From Variovorax sp. EL159 (lineage in GTDB: Bacteria; Pseudomonadota; Gammaproteobacteria; Burkholderiales; Burkholderiaceae_C): DNA of 64,000 nucleotides. Position 1 is the stretch's first letter, and each line of letters begins with the position of its first letter. Shown here piece after piece: positions 25,909 to 34,721 of the stretch. The DNA lies in NCBI RefSeq assembly GCF_900100965.1, contig NZ_FMUJ01000009.1, positions 1 through 64,000 of the forward strand, in the 5' to 3' direction. Made by a program: the position numbers and the translations under genes. The notes under the pieces were generated by a model. That model had not been told where the DNA came from. It saw only the letters and a list, made by a program, of their open reading frames with translations, and did not search any database.

Positions 25909-26609
25909 GCCTTGTCTCCTTGCGTGGCGGGTGTGGATGCGGCGTGTGCGAGCAACTGCCGGGCAAGCCGCTCGCCCAGTGCCTCGCTGGCCTTGGCAAC
26001 GTGCTGCTCGCTCAGGCGCGCCGCGCGCTCGGCGTTGCCGGCGGCGATGGCCGCGGCAATGGCTTCGTGTTCGTCCCAGAGCGATTCGCGCTGGGGCTCG
26101 GCCTGCAGCACCGCGCCCATCGCGCGGCGCAGGTGGCGCCAGTGCGGGTTGGCGCTCTGGCCGATCAGTGGATTGCCCGAGGCTTCGTAGATGGCCTGGT
26201 GAAAGGCCACGTCGGCATCGATCATGGCTTCGACATTGCGCCCGCGCGCCGCACGGCGGCCGCGTTCGATGAGCTTCGGGTCGATGCGAAAGCGCTGCTG
26301 CGCCGCGAGCCGCGCGGCCAGCACGTCGAGCGCGCCGCGCACCTGGTAGATCTGGCGCATGCCTTCGGCATCGAGCGGTGCCACCAGCACGCCGCGGCCG
26401 GGTGCGTCGAGCACGAAGCCGTCTTTCTTCAGCAGCCGCAGCGCCTGCAGCACCGGCTGGCGCGACACCGACAACCGCTGCGCGATGTCTTCCTGCGTGA
26501 TGCGCTCGCCCGGCGCCAGCGTGCCGCCGCAGATGGCGCCCAGAAGGGCACGGTAGACCTGGTCGACAAGGTCGGGCGCGGCTTCGATGCTGACGAGCTG
26601 GGCGGGCAT
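25905..26609 (-). CDS. GntR family regulator with FCD domain
   Basis: This 234-residue repressor-type regulator has an N-terminal winged helix (about residues 8-75) with GERITQEDIAQRLSVSRQPVLQALRLL, and a C-terminal FCD ligand domain containing DADVAFHQAIYEASGNP and the metal-binding His pattern. FadR/FCD regulators sense small carboxylates or sugar acids. The ATG at 26609 has GGAG five bases upstream. The stop overlaps the dioxygenase start as ATGA, making it the first gene of the three-gene operon. A perfect palindrome 19 bp upstream of the start is the likely autoregulatory operator and also faces the PLP lyase gene. Confidence 0.92.
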   Translation of the reverse strand: MPAQLVSIEAAPDLVDQVYRALLGAICGGTLAPGERITQEDIAQRLSVSRQPVLQALRLLKKDGFVLDAPGRGVLVAPLDAEGMRQIYQVRGALDVLAARLAAQQRFRIDPKLIERGRRAARGRNVEAMIDADVAFHQAIYEASGNPLIGQSANPHWRHLRRAMGAVLQAEPQRESLWDEHEAIAAAIAAGNAERAARLSEQHVAKASEALGERLARQLLAHAASTPATQGDKA

Positions 26610-26627
26610 AGGGGCTCCGGGTTCTGA

Positions 26628-26643
26628 ACTCTGTATACAGAGT
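26628..26643. promoter_or_regulatory. GntR-type operator palindrome
   Basis: ACTCTGTATACAGAGT is a perfect 16-bp palindrome in the 116-bp divergent region between the GntR gene and the PLP lyase. The core TGTATACA resembles sites of FCD-type GntR regulators. It could control both genes. Binding is inferred from position and symmetry. Confidence 0.7.
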
Positions 26644-26725
26644 ACGAACTTCAAGGCGAACGTGCACCCGGGTTTTTACCCACCAGGGGGTGCAAAAGAA
26701 CGGCGAGCCCCGCTAAGCTCGGGTG

Positions 26726-27691
26726 ATGCAACTCCCTACCTACGACGACGTCATCGCCGCGGCCGCGCGGCTCGAAGGCCATGCCCACCGCACGCCGGTG
26801 CTGCAATCGACCACCGCCAATGAACGCTGGGGCGCCAGGTTCTTCTTCAAGTGCGAGAACTTCCAGCGCATGGGCGCGTTCAAGTTTCGCGGCGCCTTCA
26901 ACGCGCTGTCGAAGTTCGACGCCGCACAGCGCAAGGGCGGCGTGATCGCCTTTTCTTCGGGCAACCACGCGCAGGCCATCGCGCTGTCGGCGCGCCTGCT
27001 GTCGATGCCGGCCGTGATCGTCATGCCGAAGGACGCGCCGGCCGCCAAGGTTGCCGCCACGCAGGGCTACGGCGCCGAAGTCGTGCTGTACGACCGCTTC
27101 ACCGAAGACCGCGAGGCGTTGACGAAGCGGCTCGCGCAAGAGCGCGGCATGACGATGATTCCGCCCTACGACCACCCGGACGTGCTGACGGGGCAGGGCA
27201 CGGCGGTGAAGGAATTGATCGAGGAAACCGGCCCGCTCGACCACCTCTTCGTGTGCCTGGGCGGCGGCGGGTTGCTGTCGGGCTCGGCGCTGTCGGCGCG
27301 TGCACTGTCGCCCGACTGCAAGATCTACGGTGTGGAACCCGAGGCGGGCAACGACGGCCAGCAGTCGTTCCGTGCCGGGAAGATCGTGCACATCGAAACG
27401 CCCAAGACCATTGCCGACGGCGCGCAGACACAGCACCTGGGCGAGTACACCTTCGGCATCATCAAGCGCGACGTGAACGACATCTTCACCGTGACCGACG
27501 CGCAGCTGGTCGACGCGATGCGCTTTTTCGCCGAGCGCATGAAGATGGTGGTCGAGCCGACCGGGTGTCTGGCCTTCGCGGGCGCCATCGCTGCGGGCAA
27601 GGCGATTGCGGGCCAGCGCGTGGGCATCGTCATCAGCGGCGGCAACGTCGACCTGTCGCGCTACGCGAGCTTCCTCGCGCCGCAGCAGTAA
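26726..27691 (+). CDS. PLP-dependent threonine/hydroxyaspartate dehydratase-like enzyme
   Basis: This 321-residue fold-type II PLP enzyme carries the Schiff-base Lys in FKFRGAFNA near residue 52, SSGNHAQA near 77, and the phosphate-binding glycine loop CLGGGGLLSG near 179. Length and motifs match serine racemase/threonine dehydratase/threo-3-hydroxy-L-aspartate ammonia-lyase. It has no C-terminal regulatory ACT domain, so it is a catabolic-type enzyme. ATG 26726 is chosen; an overlapping GTG lies one codon earlier. It is divergent from the GntR-dioxygenase-SAF oxidoreductase operon across a shared palindrome. One reading is that the dioxygenase hydroxylates an acid or amino acid that this lyase then deaminates. 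The family subtype is uncertain. Confidence 0.88.
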   Translation: MQLPTYDDVIAAAARLEGHAHRTPVLQSTTANERWGARFFFKCENFQRMGAFKFRGAFNALSKFDAAQRKGGVIAFSSGNHAQAIALSARLLSMPAVIVMPKDAPAAKVAATQGYGAEVVLYDRFTEDREALTKRLAQERGMTMIPPYDHPDVLTGQGTAVKELIEETGPLDHLFVCLGGGGLLSGSALSARALSPDCKIYGVEPEAGNDGQQSFRAGKIVHIETPKTIADGAQTQHLGEYTFGIIKRDVNDIFTVTDAQLVDAMRFFAERMKMVVEPTGCLAFAGAIAAGKAIAGQRVGIVISGGNVDLSRYASFLAPQQ

Positions 27692-27706
27692 ACGACAGAT
27701 AGATCG

Positions 27707-28366
27707 TCAGGCGCGGATGCCGTTTGCTGTCAGGTGCAGCAGGCGGTCCGCGCGGGCGGCCGCGCTTTCGGAGTGCGTCACCAGCACCAGCGAAGCACCG
27801 TGCTCGCGGGTCTGGCCGATCAGCAGTTCCATCACCTTCGCGGCGGTGGTCGGGTCGAGATTGCCTGTGGGCTCGTCGGCCAGCAGCAGTGAGGGGCGGT
27901 GCACCAGCGCACGCGCAATGGCCACGCGCTGCAACTGGCCGCCCGACAGCGTCTGCGGCAGCCGGGCGCCCATGCCGGGCAAACCGACCGCGTCGAGCAT
28001 CCTGGCGACGCGATCTTCATCGCGATGCTGGCCCAGCAGCATCAGCGGCAGCGACACGTTCTGCGCCACGTCGAGGTGCGGCAGCACATGGAAGGCCTGG
28101 AACACGAAGCCCACGCGGCGCCTGCGCCAGAGCGCGCAGGCTTCGCCGTCGAGCGCGCCGATGTCGATGCCGTCGTGCGTCACGCTGCCCTGGTCCCAGC
28201 TGTCGAGCCCGGCCATGCAGTTGAGCAGCGTCGACTTGCCGACACCCGATTCGCCCACGATGGCGACGAACTCGCCGGGCTCGACGCCGAGCGTCACGTT
28301 CTCGAAGACAGGCACTTCGCCGTTCTTGCCGTAGTGCTTGCCGAGGTTGGAAATGCGCAGCGTCAT
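27707..28366 (-). CDS. LolD/MacB-type ABC transporter ATP-binding protein
   Basis: This 219-residue ABC ATPase has Walker A GESGVGKST near residue 37, Q-loop FVFQAFHVLP, signature LSGGQLQR near 139, Walker B LLLADEP and H-loop LVTHS. The subfamily features (HxLxxxNVxLPL and short length) match LolD/YbbA/MacB-like enzymes that energise FtsX-type permeases. No permease is encoded next to it. The 868-residue FtsX permease at 11024-13630 is on the same strand and lacks an ATPase, so the two probably belong together. Its ATG overlaps the miaA stop as ATGA. It converges on the PLP lyase with 15 bp between stops. Confidence 0.93.
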   Translation of the reverse strand: MTLRISNLGKHYGKNGEVPVFENVTLGVEPGEFVAIVGESGVGKSTLLNCMAGLDSWDQGSVTHDGIDIGALDGEACALWRRRRVGFVFQAFHVLPHLDVAQNVSLPLMLLGQHRDEDRVARMLDAVGLPGMGARLPQTLSGGQLQRVAIARALVHRPSLLLADEPTGNLDPTTAAKVMELLIGQTREHGASLVLVTHSESAAARADRLLHLTANGIRA

Positions 28367-29388
28367 CCGGGGCTTGTGATCGATGTGATGAGTTGAACGG
28401 TGGCTTGCACCGCGTCGGGCGCGTCGCAGGCGATCACGGTGCGCGTCGGCATGCTGCGCAGCCAGGTGATCTGACGCTTGGCGAGCTGGCGCGTGGCGGC
28501 GATGCCGCGTTCGCGCAGGTCATTCAGGGCCTTGGCGTCGGGCGCCGCGGTGCCGCAGGCGTCGAGCATTTCCCAGGCCTGCCGGTAGCCCACGCAGCGC
28601 ATCGAGGGCAGGTCGGGCGAAAGATCGCCGCGCGCGCGCAGCGCCTTCACTTCGTCGATGAATCCGGCTGCGAGCATGGCGTCGAAGCGCTCGGCGATGC
28701 GCGCATGCAGCCAGGCGCGGTCGGTGGGTTCGAGCGAGATCAGCAGGCCCCCTTCGACCGCCTTGGCGGTCTTGTTGTCGCTCGCATGAAAGCTCGACAA
28801 CGGCTGGCCGCTGCTGGCCCACACCTCGAGCGCACGCTGGATGCGCTGGCTGTCTTGCGGCGCGAGCCGCGCGGCCGTGACCGGGTCGACCTGGGCCAGT
28901 CGCGCGTGCATGGCGGGCCAGCCGACGATGGCGGCTTCCGCGTCGATGCTCGCGCGCACGGCGGCATCGGCCGCAGGCATGGCATCGATGCCGTCGAACA
29001 GGGCCTTGAAATAGAGCATCGTGCCGCCGACCAGCAGCGGCAGCGCGCCGCGCGCGCGGATCTCGTCGATGAGGCGCGTGGCGTCGGCCACGAAGGCGGC
29101 GGCGCTGTAGCTGTCGCGCGGATCGAGGATGTCGATCAGGTGGTGCGGCACCTGCGCCTGCTCGGCGCGGCTGGGCTTGGCAGTGCCGATGTCCATGCCC
29201 CGGTACACGAGGGCCGAATCGACGCTGACGATTTCGACGGCCCGCGTGCGCGCCAGGGCGAGGGCGGCGGCCGTCTTGCCGGAGGCGGTGGGGCCGGCAA
29301 GCGCGATGTAGCGCGGTGGAACAGGAGGCGCGGCGCCTGGCGATGCCGGGGGAGCGGCCTCGGCGGCCGGAGCGAAGCTGGGAGACAT
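28363..29388 (-). CDS. miaA: tRNA dimethylallyltransferase MiaA
   Basis: This 341-residue enzyme adds a dimethylallyl group to N6 of A37 in UNN-reading tRNAs. The P-loop AGPTASGKT lies near residue 32, SVDSALVYRGMDIGTAKP near 55, HHLIDILDPRDSYSA near 82 and VGGTMLYFKAL near 118. The C-terminal region contains CVGYRQAWEML and QLAKRQITWLR. A Pro/Ala-rich tail of about 25 residues precedes the fold, longer than in Escherichia coli, so translation could begin a little later. It lies in the mutL-miaA order familiar from many proteobacteria, with a lipoprotein hydrolase between, and is coupled to the ABC ATPase by ATGA. Confidence 0.97.
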   Translation of the reverse strand: MSPSFAPAAEAAPPASPGAAPPVPPRYIALAGPTASGKTAAALALARTRAVEIVSVDSALVYRGMDIGTAKPSRAEQAQVPHHLIDILDPRDSYSAAAFVADATRLIDEIRARGALPLLVGGTMLYFKALFDGIDAMPAADAAVRASIDAEAAIVGWPAMHARLAQVDPVTAARLAPQDSQRIQRALEVWASSGQPLSSFHASDNKTAKAVEGGLLISLEPTDRAWLHARIAERFDAMLAAGFIDEVKALRARGDLSPDLPSMRCVGYRQAWEMLDACGTAAPDAKALNDLRERGIAATRQLAKRQITWLRSMPTRTVIACDAPDAVQATVQLITSITSPG

Positions 29389-29483
29389 GGTGCGCCGAGG
29401 GTAGCAAATGGCGCGCGCCTCGCCGGCGCGCAGGTCTTGCGGCCGCGCACGGCGCCGGCTGGTCGCCGTGCGGCAGGTTCGGT

Positions 29484-30446
29484 TCAGATGGCGGCGGGCG
29501 CCGGTGCCGGCGCTTCACCGCGCACGTTCTGGGGGGCGGGCGCGCTCGGCGGCGGCGCAAGGCGGGGCGGCGGCCGGTTGGCGGCCACCGTGCTCTCGGG
29601 CTTCATGCGGAACAACTGCGCCAGTGCCGCGCGGTACTGCGCCTCGCCGACCGAGTTGGTGTCGTGGTGCGAGCCGCCCTCGACCAGCACGAAGAGCTTG
29701 GGCACCGTGGCCGCGTCATACAGCTTGCGGCCCAGCGTGGGGTTGATGAGGCTGTCGGCCGTGCCGTGCACCACCAGCAGCGGTGCGCCGATCTGCTTGA
29801 CCGTGTTGATCGCCTCGAAGCGCTGCGTGATGAAAGGGCCGAAGGGCAGCCAGCCCCACTTGAAGCCGCTCACCACGTCGGCGATGGAGGTGAAGGTGCT
29901 TTCGACGATCACGCCGCTTTCGTCGTTCACGTGCGCCGCCAGGTCGATGCCGATGGCGCCGCCGAGCGAGTGGCCGAAGATGTAGCGGTGCTGCCTGGGG
30001 TGGCGCGCGGCCAGCCAGGTCCAGGCGGCGCGGGCGTCTTCACGGGCCGATTCTTCGGAGGGCAGGCCCTTGGAGCTTTTGCCAAAGCCGCGGTAGTCGA
30101 TGGCCAGCACCGAGAAGCCCAGTTCGTGCATGCGCTGGATGCGGGGCGCCGAGCCGGCCACGTTGTAGCGCGCGCCGTGCAGGTACAGCAGCACGGGCGT
30201 GTCGGTGGTCTCGGGTGCGCCGCCCAGCCACAGGCCGTGCAGGCGCGCGGGCTCGCCGGTAATGGACGACTGGAAGTCGATCCAGACGTCCTGCATGCCT
30301 TCGCTCATGGCGGCGGTGTTGCCCCAGCTGCGGTCGCTGGGCTGGAAGATCCATTGGCGCTGCTGCTCGTCAAGCGTGGCGCAGCCGGCAGCCAGCAGGG
30401 CGCAAAGCGAAAAGACTGACGCGAGGAGGGTCCAGCGTTTCATCAT
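29484..30446 (-). CDS. Alpha/beta-hydrolase lipoprotein
   Basis: This 320-residue predicted lipoprotein has a signal with lipobox LAAGC (Cys near residue 22), then an alpha/beta-hydrolase fold. LLYLHGARYN is the oxyanion region, GHSLGGAIG the nucleophile elbow near 160, VVHGTADSLI supplies the acid, and GGSHHDT holds the catalytic His. The C-terminal 40 residues are Pro/Ala-rich and probably disordered. It most likely acts as a membrane-attached esterase or peptidase-like hydrolase on the periplasmic side. It sits between mutL and miaA on the same strand. Two adjacent ATG codons begin the frame. The substrate is unknown. Confidence 0.87.
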   Translation of the reverse strand: MMKRWTLLASVFSLCALLAAGCATLDEQQRQWIFQPSDRSWGNTAAMSEGMQDVWIDFQSSITGEPARLHGLWLGGAPETTDTPVLLYLHGARYNVAGSAPRIQRMHELGFSVLAIDYRGFGKSSKGLPSEESAREDARAAWTWLAARHPRQHRYIFGHSLGGAIGIDLAAHVNDESGVIVESTFTSIADVVSGFKWGWLPFGPFITQRFEAINTVKQIGAPLLVVHGTADSLINPTLGRKLYDAATVPKLFVLVEGGSHHDTNSVGEAQYRAALAQLFRMKPESTVAANRPPPRLAPPPSAPAPQNVRGEAPAPAPAAI

Positions 30447-30635
30447 GGGGTTGAGGGACAGCGAAGTCGGCCGAAAAGTTCACTTGCTTTCACCGTGGCA
30501 CGCCGACATTGCGCCCCGGTAACCCTCCGAAACAACGCTCGATGGCGTTTTTTGCACGAGTCCATGCAACGTGCGTGCCCGCCGCCCGGATGACCGCCAA
30601 AAACCCTCGAAAACCCTCAAAAAGGGCTGATTCGG

Positions 30636-32537
30636 CTATCGACCGCGCATGAACAGGTTGTCGAGCTCGCGGATCGACAGCTGTCGCCAGGTCGGCCGGC
30701 CGTGGTTGCACTGGTCCGAGCGCTCGGTGGCTTCCATCTGACGTAACAGGGCGTTCATTTCGTCGATGGTGAGCTTGCGGTTGGCCCGCACGGCGCCATG
30801 GCAGGCCATGGTCGAGAGCAGTTCGTTCTGCGCGCGCTGCACCACGGTGCTGGCGTCGTGCTGGCCCAGCTCGGCCAGAACACTGCGCGCCAGCTCCACC
30901 GGGTCGCCATCCGCCAGCGTTCCGGGCACGGCGCGCACCGCGAGCGTGCGCGGCGAAAAAGGCGTGATTTCCAGCCCCAGCGTGGGCAGCACCGCCGCGC
31001 AGGCCTCGGCCGTCGCCACTTCTTCCGGCGTGGCCGCGAAGGTGGCCGGAATCAGCAGCGGCTGGCTGCTGATGGACGCGCCGTCGAGCTGCGTCTTCAG
31101 CCGCTCGTACACGATGCGCTCGTGCGCCGCGTGCATGTCGACCACCACGAGGCCCTGGCTGTTCTCGGCCAGGATGTAGATGCCCTGCAACTGCGCCAAT
31201 GCGCGGCCGAGCGGCCAGGCTTCGTCGTTGGTGGCCTGCGGCGGCGTGGCGGCGGCTTCGGCGCCCGTATCCGAAGGCAGCCCCACGGGCGCACGGAAGG
31301 TCATCGGCGCCGCGCCGGTCAGCGGCCATTGCGAAGGCGCGGACTCCGGCTCGTGGGCCTGCTCCACGGTGCGTCGTGGCCACATGGCTTCGAAGTCGCC
31401 GGCACCGCGCTCCTGGGCCACGAAATTCATGGAGGGCTGTGCCCAGCTTGCGTTCGAGGGAAGCGGCGTCGGCTTGAAGAAGGGCTGCGGCGTACCGGAG
31501 GCCGCCACGGCGTCCCCGGCGCGCGGCGCGGCCAGCGCGTCTTCGATGGCGTGGCGTACCGCTTGGTGCACCTCGCGCCCATCGCGAAAGCGCACTTCGA
31601 TCTTGGTCGGGTGCACGTTCACGTCGACCCGCGCCGGATCGATCTCGAGGTACAGCGCGTAGATCGGCTGGCGATGGCCGTGCAGCACATCTTCGTAGGC
31701 GCTGCGCACGGCGTGCGACAGCACCTTGTCGCGCACGAAGCGGCCGTTGACATAAAAGAACTGCTGGTCGCCGCGCGAGCGCGCCGCGTCGGGAATGCCG
31801 GCGCGGCCGACCACGCGCACCGGTCCGCCTTCGCGCTCGACTGCCACGCTCTGCGTCACGAAATCGTCGCTCAGGGCATCGGCCAGCCGCTGCTCGCGGG
31901 TGGTGGCGGCGCGCCATTGCTCGACCAGCTTGCCGTCGTGCCAGATCGAAAAGCCCACCTCGGGCCGCGCCAGCGCATGACGGCGCACGGCCTCAATGCA
32001 ATGGGCCAGCTCGGTGGCGTCGGTCTTCAGGAACTTGCGGCGCGCGGGCGTTGCGAAGAACAGCTCGCGCACTTCGACCGTGGTGCCGGTGGAGCGGGCC
32101 ACCGGACGCAGCTCGCCGGTGCGTCCGTCGAGCGAGAACGCACCGTCGGCGCCGGCAAAGCGCGAAAGAATGCTGAGCTCGGCAATCGCATTGATCGCCG
32201 CCAGCGCCTCGCCGCGAAAGCCCATCGTGCCGACCGTTTCGAGGTCGTTCAGGCTCGCGATCTTGCTGGTGGCGTGGCGGCGCAGCGCCACCGTGAGTTC
32301 TTCGCGCGGAATGCCCAGGCCGTCGTCTTCGATCGAGATCAGCCGCACACCGCCCGAGGCCAGCCGCACCGTGATCTGCCGGGCGCCCGCGTCGAGCGCG
32401 TTGTCCAGCAACTCGCGCACCACCGAGGCGGGCCGCTCGACCACTTCGCCCGCGGCGATCTGGCTGATCAGTTCGTCGGGAAGCTCGCGGATCGGGCGGC
32501 GTTCGGAGAGGGAGTTGGGGGTGGGAAGGGCGCTCAC
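30636..32537 (-). CDS. mutL: DNA mismatch repair protein MutL
   Basis: This 633-residue mismatch-repair ATPase couples MutS to downstream excision. The N-terminal GHKL ATPase has ELISQIAAGEVVERPASVVRELLDNALDAG, DDGLGIP and GFRGEALAAI. The transducer domain includes YFxNGRFVRDK-like and DVNVHPTKIEVRF segments. A Pro/Ala-rich linker leads to the C-terminal domain with DMHAAHERIVYE near residue 455, a variant of the endonuclease motif DQHA(x)2E(x)4E, plus ACHGAVRANRKL and CNHGRPTW. This suggests a MutL with endonuclease activity, typical of bacteria lacking MutH, although the Q-to-M change in the first metal motif should be noted. It follows the alpha/beta-hydrolase gene by 34 bp. Confidence 0.97.
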   Translation of the reverse strand: MSALPTPNSLSERRPIRELPDELISQIAAGEVVERPASVVRELLDNALDAGARQITVRLASGGVRLISIEDDGLGIPREELTVALRRHATSKIASLNDLETVGTMGFRGEALAAINAIAELSILSRFAGADGAFSLDGRTGELRPVARSTGTTVEVRELFFATPARRKFLKTDATELAHCIEAVRRHALARPEVGFSIWHDGKLVEQWRAATTREQRLADALSDDFVTQSVAVEREGGPVRVVGRAGIPDAARSRGDQQFFYVNGRFVRDKVLSHAVRSAYEDVLHGHRQPIYALYLEIDPARVDVNVHPTKIEVRFRDGREVHQAVRHAIEDALAAPRAGDAVAASGTPQPFFKPTPLPSNASWAQPSMNFVAQERGAGDFEAMWPRRTVEQAHEPESAPSQWPLTGAAPMTFRAPVGLPSDTGAEAAATPPQATNDEAWPLGRALAQLQGIYILAENSQGLVVVDMHAAHERIVYERLKTQLDGASISSQPLLIPATFAATPEEVATAEACAAVLPTLGLEITPFSPRTLAVRAVPGTLADGDPVELARSVLAELGQHDASTVVQRAQNELLSTMACHGAVRANRKLTIDEMNALLRQMEATERSDQCNHGRPTWRQLSIRELDNLFMRGR

Positions 32538-32571
32538 CGGGGCATTCTAGAAGCGGGCGAAAACTGGGTAC

Positions 32572-33459
32572 TCAGTGGGGCTTGGGCTGGAGGTATCGAT
32601 CCAGGAAGGCACCCACGCGGCTTTCATAGGCCTGCGGCGCGAAGGCGTGCAGGTCGACATGGGCGGCACCCTCCACGATCCAGAGCTCCCGGGGCTCCCC
32701 GGCCTTCCCGGCCTTCCCGGCCGCCTCGAAGATTCGCCGTGTTTCCGCAGGCGTGGTATGCCGGTCTTGCGCGCCGGCGGCGATGAGCACGGGCGCCTGC
32801 AGCGCGCCGACGTGCTCGATGGGGCGCAGTTGCCCTGTCGAAATCCCGGTGCGCAGGGGAAGCTGCCACAACAACAGGGGCGCGAGCAGGCCACCCGGCG
32901 GCCCCAGGACGCGCACCACCCGGTTGGCGACGGCATCGTCGATCGTGGGATACATCGACTCGAGCACCACGGCGCGCACATGAGAATCGGGGGCGGAAAG
33001 CACGAACGCAGCGGCGCCCAGGGAGACGCCGATGACACCGATCGGTTCATCGGGCATCTCGCGCTCCATGAAGGCCAATGCAGCCTCCACGCCCTTGGCC
33101 TCGCGCACGCCGAAGGTGATTCGGTCACCGCTGCTTTCACCGTGCGCCGGAAGATCGATCAGCAGCACCGAATGGCCGAGGCGACGGAGAAAGTCGGCCC
33201 GCGCCATCATCTGGCGGCGATCCGAGCGAACCCCATGAAGCAAGAGGATTGCGCCAGCCCCCGCCCGGCCACGAACCCGCCAGCCTGAAACCTGCTCGCC
33301 AGTGCCGTAGGGGATTTCGACCGCTTCAGCTTGCAGCGATTCGGTGGGTTGACCGGCTGAGCGATGGACGGGATGGCTCAGCAGTTCGCCCACGCCTGCG
33401 ACCGCCAGCACGCCCGATGCCAGCAGCGCGAGCGCGACGTAGATTCTTCGACTGCGCAC
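32572..33459 (-). CDS. Membrane-anchored alpha/beta-hydrolase
   Basis: This 295-residue protein has an N-terminal signal or membrane anchor (residues ~5-25) and an alpha/beta-hydrolase fold: LLLHGVRSDRRQM, LLIDLPAHGESSG, nucleophile elbow IGVSLGAAAF near 145, acid in IAAGAQDRHT and His in GAAHVDLH. A repeated GKAGKAG/GRPGRPG-like Gly-rich segment lies before the last strand and corresponds to a short tandem GC-rich repeat around 32690-32725. The substrate is unknown. It is 34 bp upstream of mutL and 19 bp downstream of the dienelactone-hydrolase gene, probably in one transcript. Confidence 0.87.
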   Translation of the reverse strand: MRSRRIYVALALLASGVLAVAGVGELLSHPVHRSAGQPTESLQAEAVEIPYGTGEQVSGWRVRGRAGAGAILLLHGVRSDRRQMMARADFLRRLGHSVLLIDLPAHGESSGDRITFGVREAKGVEAALAFMEREMPDEPIGVIGVSLGAAAFVLSAPDSHVRAVVLESMYPTIDDAVANRVVRVLGPPGGLLAPLLLWQLPLRTGISTGQLRPIEHVGALQAPVLIAAGAQDRHTTPAETRRIFEAAGKAGKAGEPRELWIVEGAAHVDLHAFAPQAYESRVGAFLDRYLQPKPH

Positions 33460-33478
33460 GACGGCGGCGCCGTGTTGT

Positions 33479-34696
33479 TCAGTGCGACATCAACGTATTC
33501 GACGGCAGTTTCTCGTCCAGCAGCTTGCGCGCCGTCTCGATGCCCGCCACCGGCAGCAGCTTCGCGTCGAGCAGGCCCATCTGCACCAGCACGCTGGCCT
33601 GGTCCCAGTAGATGTGCTCGTGGTAGAGCTTGTTGCCACGGAACTTGATGACGGCCAGCAGCGGCACCTCGACGCGCTTGCCGGTGGGGGCGACGCCCGG
33701 GAGCATCCACGGGATCTCGGTGGTGTGGGTGAAGCTGAAGAGCAGTTCGTCGACCACCTGGGTGGCGCCGACGGTGCGCGAGATCGACGTGAGCGCGGTG
33801 TCGGGCGGGTTGCTGTTGACGAAGTGGTTCGTATAGAAGGCGTGCAGCGCCTTGTAGCCCACGCCACCGGTCATCGTCGGGATGTGGTTCACGTAAGGCT
33901 CGGCCACCATGGTGGCCATGGTGTCGTCGACATTGCGGGTGCCGAACTCGTACTCGCAGTGCTTGTCCCACAGCGCCGAGAGGTCGTAGTGCGGGCCGAT
34001 GGCGCCCTTCAGCGTGGCGATGCTGCGCTCGTGTGCCATGAGCGCCGACGGCTTGTGGAAGTGCTCGCCGCCCACGCGCGCGAAGGCATGGTCCATGCCG
34101 GGGTACACGTACAGCGACACGCCGGGGCGGCCCTTGAGCGTCTGCACGATGCGGTCGCGTGCCTCGGGCGGGCAGAACTTGTCGAGCTCGGCGACGTGCA
34201 GCGTCAGCGGGCACTTGATCTTGTCGGCTTCGTCGAGCGCGGCGTCGATGCCGACGCCGTAGTAGCCGACCACCGCATCGGCGTCGGTGCGGCAGGCCGA
34301 GAGGTACGCCAGCTTGCCGCCCAGGCAGAAGCCGAGCACGCCGACCTTCTTGTCGGTCACTTCGGCGCGGCCGCGCAGCGCGTCGATGGCGGTCTGCATG
34401 TCTTGCATGCCCTTGGCTTCGTCGAAGCCACCGTAGAGCGCAAAGGCGCGCTGCCAATCGGCTTCGCTGTAGCCGAGTTCGACGTTGGGCTCCTGGCGCC
34501 AGAAGAGGTCGGGCACCAGCGCCACGTAGCCTTCTTCGGCGTAGTAGTCGGCCACCTCGCGCATGGTGTGGTTGATGCCGAAGATTTCTTGCGCGATCAC
34601 CAGGCCCGGGCCGGTGCCGCCTTCGGGCAGTGCGAGGTAGCCGCGAAAGGTGCCGCTGCCGTCGGCAGCTTTCATCTGGATGTATTGGCCTGTCAT
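33479..34696 (-). CDS. Dienelactone hydrolase fused to SnoaL/NTF2-like domain
   Basis: This 405-residue two-domain cytoplasmic protein has an N-terminal dienelactone hydrolase (residues ~1-240). It includes VIAQEIFGIN with the Glu of the triad region, the nucleophile motif GFCLGG near 123, an Asp in ELDKFCPP and His in GMDHAF. The C-terminal part (~255-400) is a SnoaL-like polyketide-cyclase/NTF2 fold with YKALHAFYTNHFV, SRTVGATQVVDELLFSFTH and a VIKFRGNKLYHEHIYWDQASVL segment. The N-terminal frame extension to 34975 overlaps the GNAT gene and is rejected in favour of the ATG at 34696. The fusion suggests a hydrolase acting on lactone or ester rings. The substrate is unknown. Confidence 0.88.
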   Translation of the reverse strand: MTGQYIQMKAADGSGTFRGYLALPEGGTGPGLVIAQEIFGINHTMREVADYYAEEGYVALVPDLFWRQEPNVELGYSEADWQRAFALYGGFDEAKGMQDMQTAIDALRGRAEVTDKKVGVLGFCLGGKLAYLSACRTDADAVVGYYGVGIDAALDEADKIKCPLTLHVAELDKFCPPEARDRIVQTLKGRPGVSLYVYPGMDHAFARVGGEHFHKPSALMAHERSIATLKGAIGPHYDLSALWDKHCEYEFGTRNVDDTMATMVAEPYVNHIPTMTGGVGYKALHAFYTNHFVNSNPPDTALTSISRTVGATQVVDELLFSFTHTTEIPWMLPGVAPTGKRVEVPLLAVIKFRGNKLYHEHIYWDQASVLVQMGLLDAKLLPVAGIETARKLLDEKLPSNTLMSH

Positions 34697-34721
34697 CGTG
34701 AGTCTCTCCGGGTGGGTGGTT

